NCBI GenBank assembly: GCA_938008535.1
Contig: CALLKF010000143.1
Span: 1 to 23,503 of the forward strand
DNA: 23,503 bases
Direction: 5' to 3'
DNA from: an uncultured Saprospirales bacterium
Lineage (GTDB): Bacteria > Bacteroidota > Bacteroidia > Chitinophagales > JADIYW01
Positions 8,301-15,055 of the stretch are shown in pieces. Numbering within the stretch: position 1 is the first letter of the stretch; every line of letters starts with the position of its first letter. The notes under the pieces were generated by a model, which saw only the letters and a program-made list of their open reading frames with translations, was not told the DNA's origin and searched no databases. The position numbers were made by a program, and so were the translations under genes.

Positions 8301-9972
8301 TATCACTATTGATCCAGGCGCAACATTGACTTTAGGTGCAAATTCAGTTTTAAAAATTTGTGAAAGTTTATACAACAACGGAACCATTGTTGCTGATCCA
8401 ACTTCTACTATTTTATTTAGTGATGATTATGTATCGCATTCATTAAATGGAACATTGAGTAGTTCAAGTCGATTAGGAAATCTAACTATTACGGATGTTG
8501 CAGGCAGCACTAATTGTAGTGTAGTTGCAAATACAGACTTAGAATTATTAGGCAATTTTACAACAACAAATGCAACAAGTATTTTTGATTTAAATAGCAA
8601 AAATCTAACAATTGCTGGAAATTTAATTAATGCTTCAGGTGCAACTACATTTATAAACACACCAAATTCTACAGTAACTTTCAATGGTTCTATAGCACAA
8701 ATATATAGTCCTAATCAAATTTCTTCAACACCAATCCTTACTTTGAATAATGTGGTGATGAATCATATAGGATCTGGAGTTTCAATCTCAACCACGAACA
8801 CACCAAATATGGTGTTAGGAACAAGCGGAAAATTAACGCTTTCATTAGGAAAAATCATTACACCAAATACACAAGAAGTCGTGTTAACCAACACAGCAAC
8901 CAATGCAGTGACAACTGGAAATACAAGCAGTTATGTTGAAGGAAATTTACGACGATATTTAGCAGCAAGCGCAACTGGTTCGTTTGATTTTCCAGTTGGA
9001 CATTCAACACCTGGATACGAACGAGCAAACGTAAATTTTACATCAGCAGTTGCTACATCAGCAATACAATTAGTCGCTCGCTTTGATCCCTGGAATGCAA
9101 CATGGACACTTCCTGGAGCACCAGGTTGGGGCACAGAATGTAGTGTAACGTACAACGCACCCTACTTAAATAACGGTTATTGGAGCATTGATGCATCTGC
9201 GGTAACAACTGGAAATTACACGATGACTTTGTACAACAGAAGTTATACCAATAGTAAAACTTATTTTTCAATAGCGAAAAGTCCGTCTGGTTCGGCGGCT
9301 TGGGCTTTGAATGGTAATTGTGTTATTGGAAATCCAGTAACAGCAGTGCAGCGAACTGCGATGAGTGGTTTTTCTAAATTTTCAACCATCCAAAATGATA
9401 TAACATTGCCTGTTGAATTGATTGAATTTAAAGCAGAAAAACAAAATGAAAATGTATTGCTTTCATGGAAAACTGCATCAGAAAAAAATAGTGATTATTT
9501 TATTGTAGAACGCTCTGTCGATGGAATTAATTTTGCTGCGACTATTGGAACTATTGATGCTGCTGGCTTTAGTAATAGTGTTTTAAATTATCAATTGTTA
9601 GATGAACATCCATTAAATGGGAAAAACTATTATCGTTTAAAGCAAGTAGATATTGATGGTTCTGTTCATTATTCTGATATTATATTAATCAATTTTTCTT
9701 TTGCTAATCAAATAGCATTTGTAAATAATTTATTTCCAAATCCAGTGAAAGAAGCTTTGTATTTTGATCTTACATCACCAACAGATGAATCCATTCAACT
9801 AAAAATTATGGATGATTTAGGTAGAGTTCTCATTAATACAAATAAAGAAATTAAAGCTGGCACGAACACCATTGAAACAGATATGCGTTCATTAGCCAAC
9901 GGTATATATTTATTAAAAGTAATTTCAGAAAAATCAAATTTAATTTATACCAAAAAAATAATTAAGCAATAA
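5377..9972 (+). CDS. Giant secreted multidomain protein with T9SS type A sorting domain
   Basis: A 1531-residue cell-surface or extracellular protein. The signal peptide is residues 1-22 (cleavage after LLFA). A jelly-roll/MAM-like module follows (~25-205, starting GGFESGATGW), then a Thr/Ser-rich beta module (~208-320). Next come two nearly identical tandem 138-residue modules (~323-460 and ~461-598; shared SGETDVYWQVFSGACGSTM) of pre-peptidase C-terminal type and a third, more diverged copy to ~735. A beta-rich module (~750-915) and a long beta-sheet/fibre-like stretch (~925-1330) lead to LPVELIEFKAEKQNENVLLSW, typical before T9SS tails. The C-terminal sorting domain (~1450-1531) contains NLFPNPV and ends in YTKKIIKQ. 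The protein crosses the outer membrane by T9SS and is probably anchored or released there. No catalytic domain is evident, so adhesion or matrix function is inferred. Confidence 0.93.
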   Translation: MDKILQPIFLIISICTSNLLFAQTTLLSPTINNGGFESGATGWTRVNAGGGAADKWQIGTATAFAGTQSAYVSNDGGTTNAYTGGTSRVQHIYRSITFPAGEPTITLTFQWKCDGEGAAFDWDNLKVFVSGTTPTAGTENAVVDQVGSTWYNFQTTWQSATINLPASLAGTTANLIFQWKCDGSGAYDPPGAIDDVTLVTSTTPVGSGCTSNTTQYPSSTITPTCNGTLETITSAGYATEYSVVSVTSGTPYIFSTDISTDYLTIANTSGGTPIYASGTTPVSWTATFTGTVRVYNNTNSSCGTNTSFRYRYVQCGTLPTPPANDDCSAATAFPIVPTDGTCATLSNQSIANSTNSNVTPSGACTSNSGTPANDVWFSFIASATTHILSATWVSGETDVYWQVFSGACGSTMTAILCTDNNTGGTLTGLTIGQKYYVRLYSYFTGTTVQNICIQTTPPPPTNDNCAGAKAFPAFPSDGSCSALNNQSNASSTNSNVTPSGACSSNSGTTTNDVWFSFVAPSTIVNFTASWVSGETDVYWQVFSGACGSTMSAILCTDNNTGGSITGLTVGQTYYIRMYSYFTGTTVQNLCLTNPCPLGTPNNDLPCNAINVSLGSIASGNNGCSSNSGEPATPSCWTSGNVNTVWYSFVAPANGKVKIRTAPGTLTETQIAVYSGTCGTGLTLLDCNDDAPDCGYTTLTISELTVTGLVSGATYYIAVDGNDDLTGTFAITVINKNSTYPSSSGQECVTPITVCNSIIDVGDPGYQGIGFTCDQTSDASENCTTGERGSVWYKIIIDNPGTLYFNIVPNDYNGISGDETDYDFLLWKVNGASSTTCTAINTDGGANTVACNYSYLGVTGLSPTGSTPSPYSGYDGAYETGVTVSAGDVYLLAVQNYSNSTSGFTLDFTSTAAGVVNYGTPAAVTWTGGANTTNWNTNVNWGGCTIPTCGINAIVSPSSSFQPIITAAMGIVNVRNITIDPGATLTLGANSVLKICESLYNNGTIVADPTSTILFSDDYVSHSLNGTLSSSSRLGNLTITDVAGSTNCSVVANTDLELLGNFTTTNATSIFDLNSKNLTIAGNLINASGATTFINTPNSTVTFNGSIAQIYSPNQISSTPILTLNNVVMNHIGSGVSISTTNTPNMVLGTSGKLTLSLGKIITPNTQEVVLTNTATNAVTTGNTSSYVEGNLRRYLAASATGSFDFPVGHSTPGYERANVNFTSAVATSAIQLVARFDPWNATWTLPGAPGWGTECSVTYNAPYLNNGYWSIDASAVTTGNYTMTLYNRSYTNSKTYFSIAKSPSGSAAWALNGNCVIGNPVTAVQRTAMSGFSKFSTIQNDITLPVELIEFKAEKQNENVLLSWKTASEKNSDYFIVERSVDGINFAATIGTIDAAGFSNSVLNYQLLDEHPLNGKNYYRLKQVDIDGSVHYSDIILINFSFANQIAFVNNLFPNPVKEALYFDLTSPTDESIQLKIMDDLGRVLINTNKEIKAGTNTIETDMRSLANGIYLLKVISEKSNLIYTKKIIKQ
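6344..7171 (+). repeat. Two tandem 414-bp intragenic module repeats
   Basis: Copies begin at 6344 (AATGATGACTG region) and 6758 (AATGATAATTG region), offset exactly 414 bp (138 codons). Each encodes an N-D-x-C start, a TNSNVTPSGAC segment and SGETDVYWQVFSGACGSTM. Cys residues are conserved. High DNA similarity makes this a place where copy number can change or be mis-assembled. Confidence 0.85.
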
Positions 9973-9996
9973 TTTTAAAATTAAGACATTGATATA

Positions 9997-10028
9997 AAAA
10001 ATGGTTTGATTTTTCAAGCCATTTTTTA
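9997..10028 (+). terminator. Rho-independent terminator of the T9SS cargo gene
   Basis: ATGGTTTGA (10001-10009) pairs with TCAAGCCAT (10014-10022), with one G-U, around a TTTT loop, followed by TTTTTT. It is flanked by A-runs on the left. It lies 25 bp after the stop codon. Confidence 0.85.
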
Positions 10029-10039
10029 TTTTATAGAAT

Positions 10040-10047
10040 TATCTTTG
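10040..10047 (+). promoter_or_regulatory. -7 promoter element TATCTTTG before the WbqC-like gene
   Basis: An exact match to the Bacteroidota TAnnTTTG element, with CAAG then the ATG at 10052. The mRNA start would fall at or next to the start codon, giving a leaderless or near-leaderless message. I see no well-placed -33 TTTG. Confidence 0.7.
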
Positions 10048-10051
10048 CAAG

Positions 10052-10672
10052 ATGCAACCTATTTTAATTGAATCGCATTACGCAGGAAATTGTAGTTACT
10101 GGAATTTGCTTTTGAAATCTAAAGAAATTTATATTGACAAGCACGAACATTATGTGCGCAGAAGCTACAGAAACCGAACGCATATTTTAGGTGCGAATGG
10201 TTTGTTGCGATTAAGTATTCCGTTGGAAAGTGGAAAAAGTCAACATGCTGCGATGAAGGATGTGCGTATTTCATACAACGAAAGATGGCAAGAATTGCAT
10301 TGGCACAGTATGGTTTCAGCATATAGTCGCTCACCATATTTTGATTATTACGAAGATCATTTGAAGAAATTTTATGAACAAAAATTTGAATTATTAATTG
10401 ATTTTAATTTTCAATTTATGCAGACTATTGCGTCAATATTAAAAGTTGATTTGTCTGTAAAATTTACTGAAAAATATTTTTCTAAAGATGAATTTTTTGG
10501 AACTGATTATAGAAGTTTTTTCTTGCCAAATAAAAAATCGGAACTTAATTTTTCATCGTATCCACAAGTATTTAGCGATCGATTTCCGTTTGAAGAAGAT
10601 TTAAGTATTTTGGATGTGTTGTTTAATAAAGGAACAACCAGTGTTGAGTATTTAAGTAAATTATCAATTTAA
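10052..10672 (+). CDS. WbqC-like family protein
   Basis: A 206-residue cytoplasmic protein of the WbqC-like family. The family pattern is clear: IESHYAG near the N-terminus, DKHEHYVRRSYRNR at residues 29-42, ILGANGLLRLSIPL at 45-58, then the RISYNERWQELHWHSMVSAYSRSPYF segment containing conserved aromatic residues. WbqC family members occur in O-antigen clusters, but their reaction is not established. In Bacteroidota they are often single housekeeping-like genes. It has its own -7 element and is convergent with the PDZ gene, with a 9-bp overlap of the 3' ends (10664-10672). Confidence 0.88.
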   Translation: MQPILIESHYAGNCSYWNLLLKSKEIYIDKHEHYVRRSYRNRTHILGANGLLRLSIPLESGKSQHAAMKDVRISYNERWQELHWHSMVSAYSRSPYFDYYEDHLKKFYEQKFELLIDFNFQFMQTIASILKVDLSVKFTEKYFSKDEFFGTDYRSFFLPNKKSELNFSSYPQVFSDRFPFEEDLSILDVLFNKGTTSVEYLSKLSI

Positions 10673-11506
10673 TTTAGCTTCCAAAACTACTTTCCATAAA
10701 TTTTTATTTTCAGCAGCATCGTATTCTTTTAGTAGTTTTAATTGAACCGTCATTTTACTTAAAGCAATATCAGAAAATTCATCTACTTTGTAGGTAATTG
10801 TTTTTGCGTCTGTTTGTATAGTTTCTGTGCGCTTTAATTTTACAAATTGAATGTTCAATGGTTTCAATTGATAATTTAAATATAAATACATGCCTTCGGC
10901 TTTTGCTTTATCGTCGGTTTGTACAAATGTTGCAGCATAATAATATCTACCTTTTTCATTTTTTTTATACATCGATTCGTATGCACCGCGTAAATTAAAA
11001 TTGCAATAAACTCTATCAGATTGATTTGGGATTTTTGATGATAGATCCATCGAATTTTTGCCACTTACTTTTAATTCTTTTACTGCGTAATTCAATCCAT
11101 CCAAGATAGTAAAATACTTATAATCTGGAACCGACCACCACGTTGGATTCATATCTAACGTTACACGAATGCGTTTTATTTCGTAATATTTTTCGATTCC
11201 ATTATAGCGAATTACTTTTAAACTCATTGGCGTTCCAACTTCGCCTTGTACCAAACTCAACACGTCACCGTAGTTCATTTTATGAATCGGAACTTTATCA
11301 ATTTCTAAAATTAAATCGCCAGGTCGCAGTGAATTTGCTTTTAAATAATTATTTAATTCGAGTGATTTAATCATGAATCGTTGCGCAACAGAATCAAATA
11401 TTGCTTGACCGCCAATTCCGCCAATTACTTTACCTGTTTTTGGTGTAAACGATGAGCCAACAAGGAAAATAATTCCAATTAAAAATAAATAAATTGATTT
11501 CTTCAT
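10664..11506 (-). CDS. Secreted or lipid-envelope PDZ-domain protein
   Basis: A 280-residue protein with an N-terminal signal peptide or anchor (MKKSIYLFLIGIIFLVGSSF, then TPK). It has a PDZ domain at ~26-113: GxGGQAI, then LRPGDLILEIDKVPI at 60-74, the carboxylate-binding and ligand-groove region, and TPMSLKVIR. The C-terminal half (~120-280) is beta-rich and not recognised. No protease domain is present, so this is a stand-alone PDZ protein rather than an HtrA or Ctp protease, likely periplasmic. The start ATG has a good -7/-33 promoter upstream. It is transcribed separately from the acyl-CoA operon, whose terminator lies between them. Confidence 0.8.
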   Translation of the reverse strand: MKKSIYLFLIGIIFLVGSSFTPKTGKVIGGIGGQAIFDSVAQRFMIKSLELNNYLKANSLRPGDLILEIDKVPIHKMNYGDVLSLVQGEVGTPMSLKVIRYNGIEKYYEIKRIRVTLDMNPTWWSVPDYKYFTILDGLNYAVKELKVSGKNSMDLSSKIPNQSDRVYCNFNLRGAYESMYKKNEKGRYYYAATFVQTDDKAKAEGMYLYLNYQLKPLNIQFVKLKRTETIQTDAKTITYKVDEFSDIALSKMTVQLKLLKEYDAAENKNLWKVVLEAKLN

Positions 11507-11519
11507 AAGGTTTGGATTT

Positions 11520-11551
11520 CAAATTTAGTTCCAAAAATCCAAAAAAGCAAA
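11520..11551 (-). promoter_or_regulatory. Promoter of the PDZ gene (TTTTG - 20 nt - TAAATTTG)
   Basis: On the minus strand TAAATTTG (11520-11527) exactly fits TAnnTTTG, with a TTTG (11548-11551) 20 bases upstream as the -33 element. The -33 lies in the 3' arm of the terminator stem of the upstream operon. Confidence 0.7.
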
Positions 11552-11578
11552 ACCATCCAATTTTTTTGGATGGTTTTG
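11540..11578 (-). terminator. Terminator of the acyl-CoA degradation operon
   Basis: CAAAACCATCCAA and TTGGATGGTTTTG (11548-11560 and 11566-11578) form a perfect 13-bp stem with a 5-nt loop. On the minus strand it is followed by CTTTTTT. It lies 28 bp after the stop of the last acyl-CoA dehydrogenase gene. Confidence 0.88.
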
Positions 11579-11605
11579 TATTGATTTATTATGTATTTCA
11601 CAATT

Positions 11606-13108
11606 TTATAACTTTTTAAACAAGCCGCCAAACGCCATCATTTGCATTAAATCTGATACTTTTATTTTTCCAGTCATAAATGCTTCTTGCGGATTTAGTT
11701 TACCTGTTTCCACCGCGATGTAGGTCTCGTCGTCGGTTTCTACTAAACAATCAGAGGTTCCTTGCAATCCATTTTCAACATTTAATTTTCCATCAGCAAT
11801 GTTTACGGTGTAGTTATTATCTGTAAATGAAAAATGAATATTTAGGTTTTTACCAGCGGCTTTTTCTGTTTTAAAACGTGAAGGAAGTGTAGCAAAAATA
11901 CTTTCTACTGTATGCGTTGGTTTTTCAACTGTAGATTCTGCTCTCTCATAACCAATGTCATCAATCACCATTTTTGCAATTATTTCACGCATAATTTCTG
12001 ATGAGCCACCACCAATGGTTCCGATGCGCGAATCGCGGAAAGCACGTGCCACTTTGTATTCTTCCATGTAGCCATAACCACCAAAAAATTGTAAACACTG
12101 ATACATTACTTTGTCTGCTAATTCGGTGGCAATTAATTTTACCATTGAACATTCTTTCACTACATATTTGCCTTCTTCGTGCATTTTGCAAGTTTGCAAT
12201 GTAAATATTTTGATGCATTCAATTTCTGCAGCTAATTGTGCTACACGATGTCTTAGTACTTGAAATTTATTAATGGTTCTTCCAAATGCACTACGTTCAT
12301 TCATGTATTTTAATGAATATTCAACAATTGATTCACAAGAAGCGTAACCCATAATTCCAGCAGATAAACGTTCTAATTGCAAGCCACCCATCAAATAATA
12401 AAATCCTTTTCCTTCTTCGCCTAATAAATTTTTTTCAGGCACTTTTACATTATCGAAATGCAATTCAGCGGTGTCTGAAGCATGCCAACCTAATTTCTTT
12501 AATTTATTTTTTGAAACGCCTTCAGCATCTAAATCCAACACTAATAAACTTACGCCAGCAGCACCAGCTTCAGGATTTGTTTTGCATACAAGAATTACAA
12601 AGTGTCCATATACACCATTGGTGATAAATGTTTTTGAACCGTTTACAATGTAATAATCACCTTCTTTTTTTGCACGTGTTTGTATGTTTGCTGCATCGCT
12701 GCCAGCACCAGGCTCGGTGATTCCAATGCAGCCAATTTTTTCACCTGCAATGGCTGGTTTTAAATAGTTTTCTTTCAGATAATCGCTACCATGTTTCATG
12801 ATATATGGTGTGCTCATAAAAGATTGTACGGCTGCGGTGATAGTGAAACCACCTGAGAATACTTTAGAAATTTCTTCGCACATCACCACATTGTAAAAAA
12901 AATCGAGGTTGCTGCCACCATATTCTTCAGGATAGCATAGACCGAAGTAACCCATTTCGCCAAATTTTTTCCAAAACTCGCGTGGAATTTTGCCATCGGC
13001 TTCCCATTGATCAATGTTTGGAATAGCTTCTGCTTGTAAAAACTGTCTGATAGTTTGACGAAATGATTCGTGTTCTTCGTTGAAATAGTAAGAAAGTGCT
13101 GAACTCAT
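11606..13108 (-). CDS. Acyl-CoA dehydrogenase fused to a C-terminal SCP2 domain (copy 1)
   Basis: A 500-residue flavoprotein oxidising acyl-CoA to 2-enoyl-CoA in the cytoplasm. The ACAD domain is ~5-385: IGITEPGAGSDAA (128-140), NGSKTFITNG, the LERL helix with Glu246, and RDSRIGTIGGGSSEIM near 358-373. The usual medium-chain catalytic Glu site (YEGT) is Gly here. The base is likely Glu246 in LERL, as in isovaleryl- and long-chain-type enzymes. Residues ~402-500 form an SCP2 sterol-carrier domain: IFATLPSRF, then VETGKLNPQEAFMTGKIKVSDL, then GLFKKL. It may hold a lipid or acyl-CoA near the active site. It is the last gene of a five-gene operon and a paralogue of the gene 24 bp upstream. The substrate is unknown; a branched or terpenoid acyl-CoA is an inference from the AtuA neighbour. 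Confidence 0.92.
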   Translation of the reverse strand: MSSALSYYFNEEHESFRQTIRQFLQAEAIPNIDQWEADGKIPREFWKKFGEMGYFGLCYPEEYGGSNLDFFYNVVMCEEISKVFSGGFTITAAVQSFMSTPYIMKHGSDYLKENYLKPAIAGEKIGCIGITEPGAGSDAANIQTRAKKEGDYYIVNGSKTFITNGVYGHFVILVCKTNPEAGAAGVSLLVLDLDAEGVSKNKLKKLGWHASDTAELHFDNVKVPEKNLLGEEGKGFYYLMGGLQLERLSAGIMGYASCESIVEYSLKYMNERSAFGRTINKFQVLRHRVAQLAAEIECIKIFTLQTCKMHEEGKYVVKECSMVKLIATELADKVMYQCLQFFGGYGYMEEYKVARAFRDSRIGTIGGGSSEIMREIIAKMVIDDIGYERAESTVEKPTHTVESIFATLPSRFKTEKAAGKNLNIHFSFTDNNYTVNIADGKLNVENGLQGTSDCLVETDDETYIAVETGKLNPQEAFMTGKIKVSDLMQMMAFGGLFKKL

Positions 13109-13132
13109 TTTTTATTGATTTTATTTTTTATT

Positions 13133-14650
13133 TTAATTGCTATATTTTTTAAATAAACTTCCGAACTGCATCATTTTCCCTAAATCGCTTACTTGTATTT
13201 TACCTGACATAAATGCTTCCTGTGGATTTAGTTTTCCAGTTTCTACTGCGATGTACGTTTGAGTTTCAGTCGTTAGTCGTAAGTCGTGAGTTGTGAGTGT
13301 TGTATTATCCACTTTTTTGAAATTCACTTCCTGATTTTTTATTTGTATTAAATATTTTAAATCGTTTTCAAACTCAAACAAAAAGTTGAGTTCAATTCCG
13401 TTTGCTTTTTCTTTTTTTAATCTTGATGGTAAAGAAGAAAATAAATCATCAATAGAAATGTCTTGGCTCTTGGCTCTTGATTCTTGGTTCTCATAGTTAA
13501 CATCATCAATCACCATTTTTGCAATGATCTCACACATAATTTCTGATGAACCGCCACCAATCGTTCCAAGTCTTGAATCTCTGAAAAAACGTGCCATTTT
13601 ATATTCTTCCATGTAGCCATAACCACCAAACATTTGAAGACATTGATACGCAACTTTATCGGATAATTCTGTGGCTAACAACTTAGACATAGATGCTTCT
13701 TTCACGCAATAATTTTTACCAGCATGCATTTTACAAACATGATAAGTAAACGTTTTAACACTTTCTAATTCTGCAGCAAGTTGTGCAATCTTATGTCGTA
13801 ATACCTGAAATTTATTGATGGTTTTCCCAAATGCTTTTCGTTCATTCATATACTGCAAAGTGTATTCAATTGCCCATTCTGATGATGAAATTGCACCTAA
13901 AGCTAGCGTCAATCTTTCCAGTTCAAAGCGCTGCATGATATAATAAAAACCTTTGTTTTCTTCACCTAATAAATTGGTGATTGGAACACGAACATTATCG
14001 AATGCTAACTCTGCAGTGTCGCTGGCTTTCCAACCCAATTTTTTCAAATTATGTTTGGATAAACCTTGAGAATTTCCATCTACCAAGATCATAGAAATCC
14101 CGGAAGATCCAGTTGCAGCAGTTTTGCAAGCTACCACAATATAGTCAGCCGAAACACCATTGGTGATAAAACATTTTGATCCATTGATTACATATTCATC
14201 ACCATCTTTGACGGCTGTTGTTTTAATTCCAGCCACATCAGAACCTGCGTGTGGTTCAGTAATGGCTAGTGCGCCGTGCCATTCACCGGTTATTGCTTTT
14301 GGTAAATATTTTTGTTTGATTTCATCAGATGCTTCATGTTTTAAGTGCGACATCGATAAATACGGATGTGCAGAAATACTTGCACCAAAGCCACCAGAAT
14401 TTGATTTTGAAACTTCTTCAATGAAAATAACATCGTACCAAAAGTCTAAATTTGAGCCACCATATTTTTCTTCTTGCGTTAAACCAAAGAAACCCATTTC
14501 GCCAAATTTTAGAAAAATATTGTTTGGAACTTGTTGGTCAATTTCCCATTGATCTACAAATGGCACGACTTCTTTATCCAGAAAATCACGTAATGTTTTT
14601 CTGAATAAAAGATGTTCTTCTGTTAAGTAGTATGATTCGAGGTTTGTCAT
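13133..14650 (-). CDS. Acyl-CoA dehydrogenase fused to a C-terminal SCP2 domain (copy 2)
   Basis: A paralogue of copy 1 with the same two-domain plan: an ACAD domain (LAITEPHAGSDVAG, NGSKCFITNG, FELERLTLALG with the likely catalytic Glu, GTIGGGSSEIM) and an SCP2 domain (LFSSLPSRLKKEK, then VETGKLNPQEAFMSGKIQVSDL). I start at the ATG at 14648-14650 (MTNLESYYL), which aligns with copy 1. An upstream in-frame ATG at 14671 lies in a word-repeat spacer. Two short repeats of intergenic type are embedded in the coding sequence: 13461-13493 at the interdomain linker (ESRAKSQD) and 13267-13303 inside the SCP2 domain (TTLTTHDLRLTT). Both keep the frame. Copies 1 and 2 may act on different chain types or form a heteromer; neither is shown. 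Confidence 0.92.
   Translation of the reverse strand: MTNLESYYLTEEHLLFRKTLRDFLDKEVVPFVDQWEIDQQVPNNIFLKFGEMGFFGLTQEEKYGGSNLDFWYDVIFIEEVSKSNSGGFGASISAHPYLSMSHLKHEASDEIKQKYLPKAITGEWHGALAITEPHAGSDVAGIKTTAVKDGDEYVINGSKCFITNGVSADYIVVACKTAATGSSGISMILVDGNSQGLSKHNLKKLGWKASDTAELAFDNVRVPITNLLGEENKGFYYIMQRFELERLTLALGAISSSEWAIEYTLQYMNERKAFGKTINKFQVLRHKIAQLAAELESVKTFTYHVCKMHAGKNYCVKEASMSKLLATELSDKVAYQCLQMFGGYGYMEEYKMARFFRDSRLGTIGGGSSEIMCEIIAKMVIDDVNYENQESRAKSQDISIDDLFSSLPSRLKKEKANGIELNFLFEFENDLKYLIQIKNQEVNFKKVDNTTLTTHDLRLTTETQTYIAVETGKLNPQEAFMSGKIQVSDLGKMMQFGSLFKKYSN
13267..13303. repeat. Word repeat (agtcgt/taagtcgtgag type) inside the SCP2 coding region
   Basis: Plus-strand GTCGTTAGTCGTAAGTCGTGA followed by GTTGTGAG gives four to five near-copies of an 8-nt word. 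It falls within a coding sequence on the minus strand, in frame, where copy 1 has unrelated DNA. Confidence 0.75.
13461..13493. repeat. Word repeat (cttggct type) at the ACAD/SCP2 linker
   Basis: TCTTGGCTCTTGGCTCTTGA followed by TTCTTGGTTCTC gives four near-copies of a 7-9-nt word. It is translated on the minus strand as the linker between the two enzyme domains. Confidence 0.75.
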
Positions 14651-14705
14651 TATAATTTGATAATTTATCAATTAGCTAATCAGCTAGTTATTTCATTCGC
14701 TAATT
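14651..14705. repeat. Word repeat (aattagcta type) between AtuA C-terminal-domain and dehydrogenase genes
   Basis: AATTAGCTAATCAGCTAGTTA, CGCTAATTGTTAG and TTTGATAATTTATCAA are near-repeats filling the 42-bp junction and extending into the last codons (ELTISE) of the upstream gene. Confidence 0.65.
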
Positions 14706-15010
14706 GTTAGTTCTAATCTTAATAAATGACTACTAAAATTCTTTCCTAAGCTATCCATGCGCATACTGCGTGAGGCACCACCATCAAGTGCTTCGTGGCA
14801 CACGAAATTTAGTGATTCTAAGGAATCCCATTCAAAGCGTTCTACTTTTCCTTTTATCAAACCTTTGAAATGTGCCTTCACTAAGTCAGCTGTTAAATAT
14901 TGTTTTAGCGTTGCATAATCTTCTATAGATTTTGCCATTACACCAATGTTGCATACGTTATTTTTATCGCCGCTACGCGCTGATGCTATGTCTATTAGTT
15001 TTATTTTCAT
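14693..15010 (-). CDS. AtuA C-terminal-domain protein (ferredoxin-like fold)
   Basis: A 105-residue cytoplasmic protein matching the domain normally found at the C-terminus of AtuA-type proteins. It starts KLIDIASARSGDKNNVCNIGV, has a LVKAHFKGLIKGKVERFEW middle, and ends with LNFVCHEALDGGASRSMRMDSLGKNF. In longer AtuA proteins this follows the DUF1446 domain on one chain. Here it is a separate gene 45 bp downstream of that domain, so the two products probably form one complex. No catalytic role is established. Its last codons run into a word repeat. Confidence 0.8.
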   Translation of the reverse strand: MKIKLIDIASARSGDKNNVCNIGVMAKSIEDYATLKQYLTADLVKAHFKGLIKGKVERFEWDSLESLNFVCHEALDGGASRSMRMDSLGKNFSSHLLRLELTISE

Positions 15011-15055
15011 GTTGATGTCTTTTTGTTCGATTGGTAAATTGCTACATTATTTTAT

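Noticed and set aside
6239..9271. Several antisense open frames inside the giant secreted-protein gene
   Set aside because: They follow the Thr/Ser/Gly-rich codon pattern of the sense gene, lack recognisable domains and have no start signals.
11606..14650. Inactive dehydrogenases because the YEGT catalytic Glu is Gly
   Set aside because: Both proteins keep the Glu in the LERL helix, the position used by isovaleryl- and long-chain-type enzymes.
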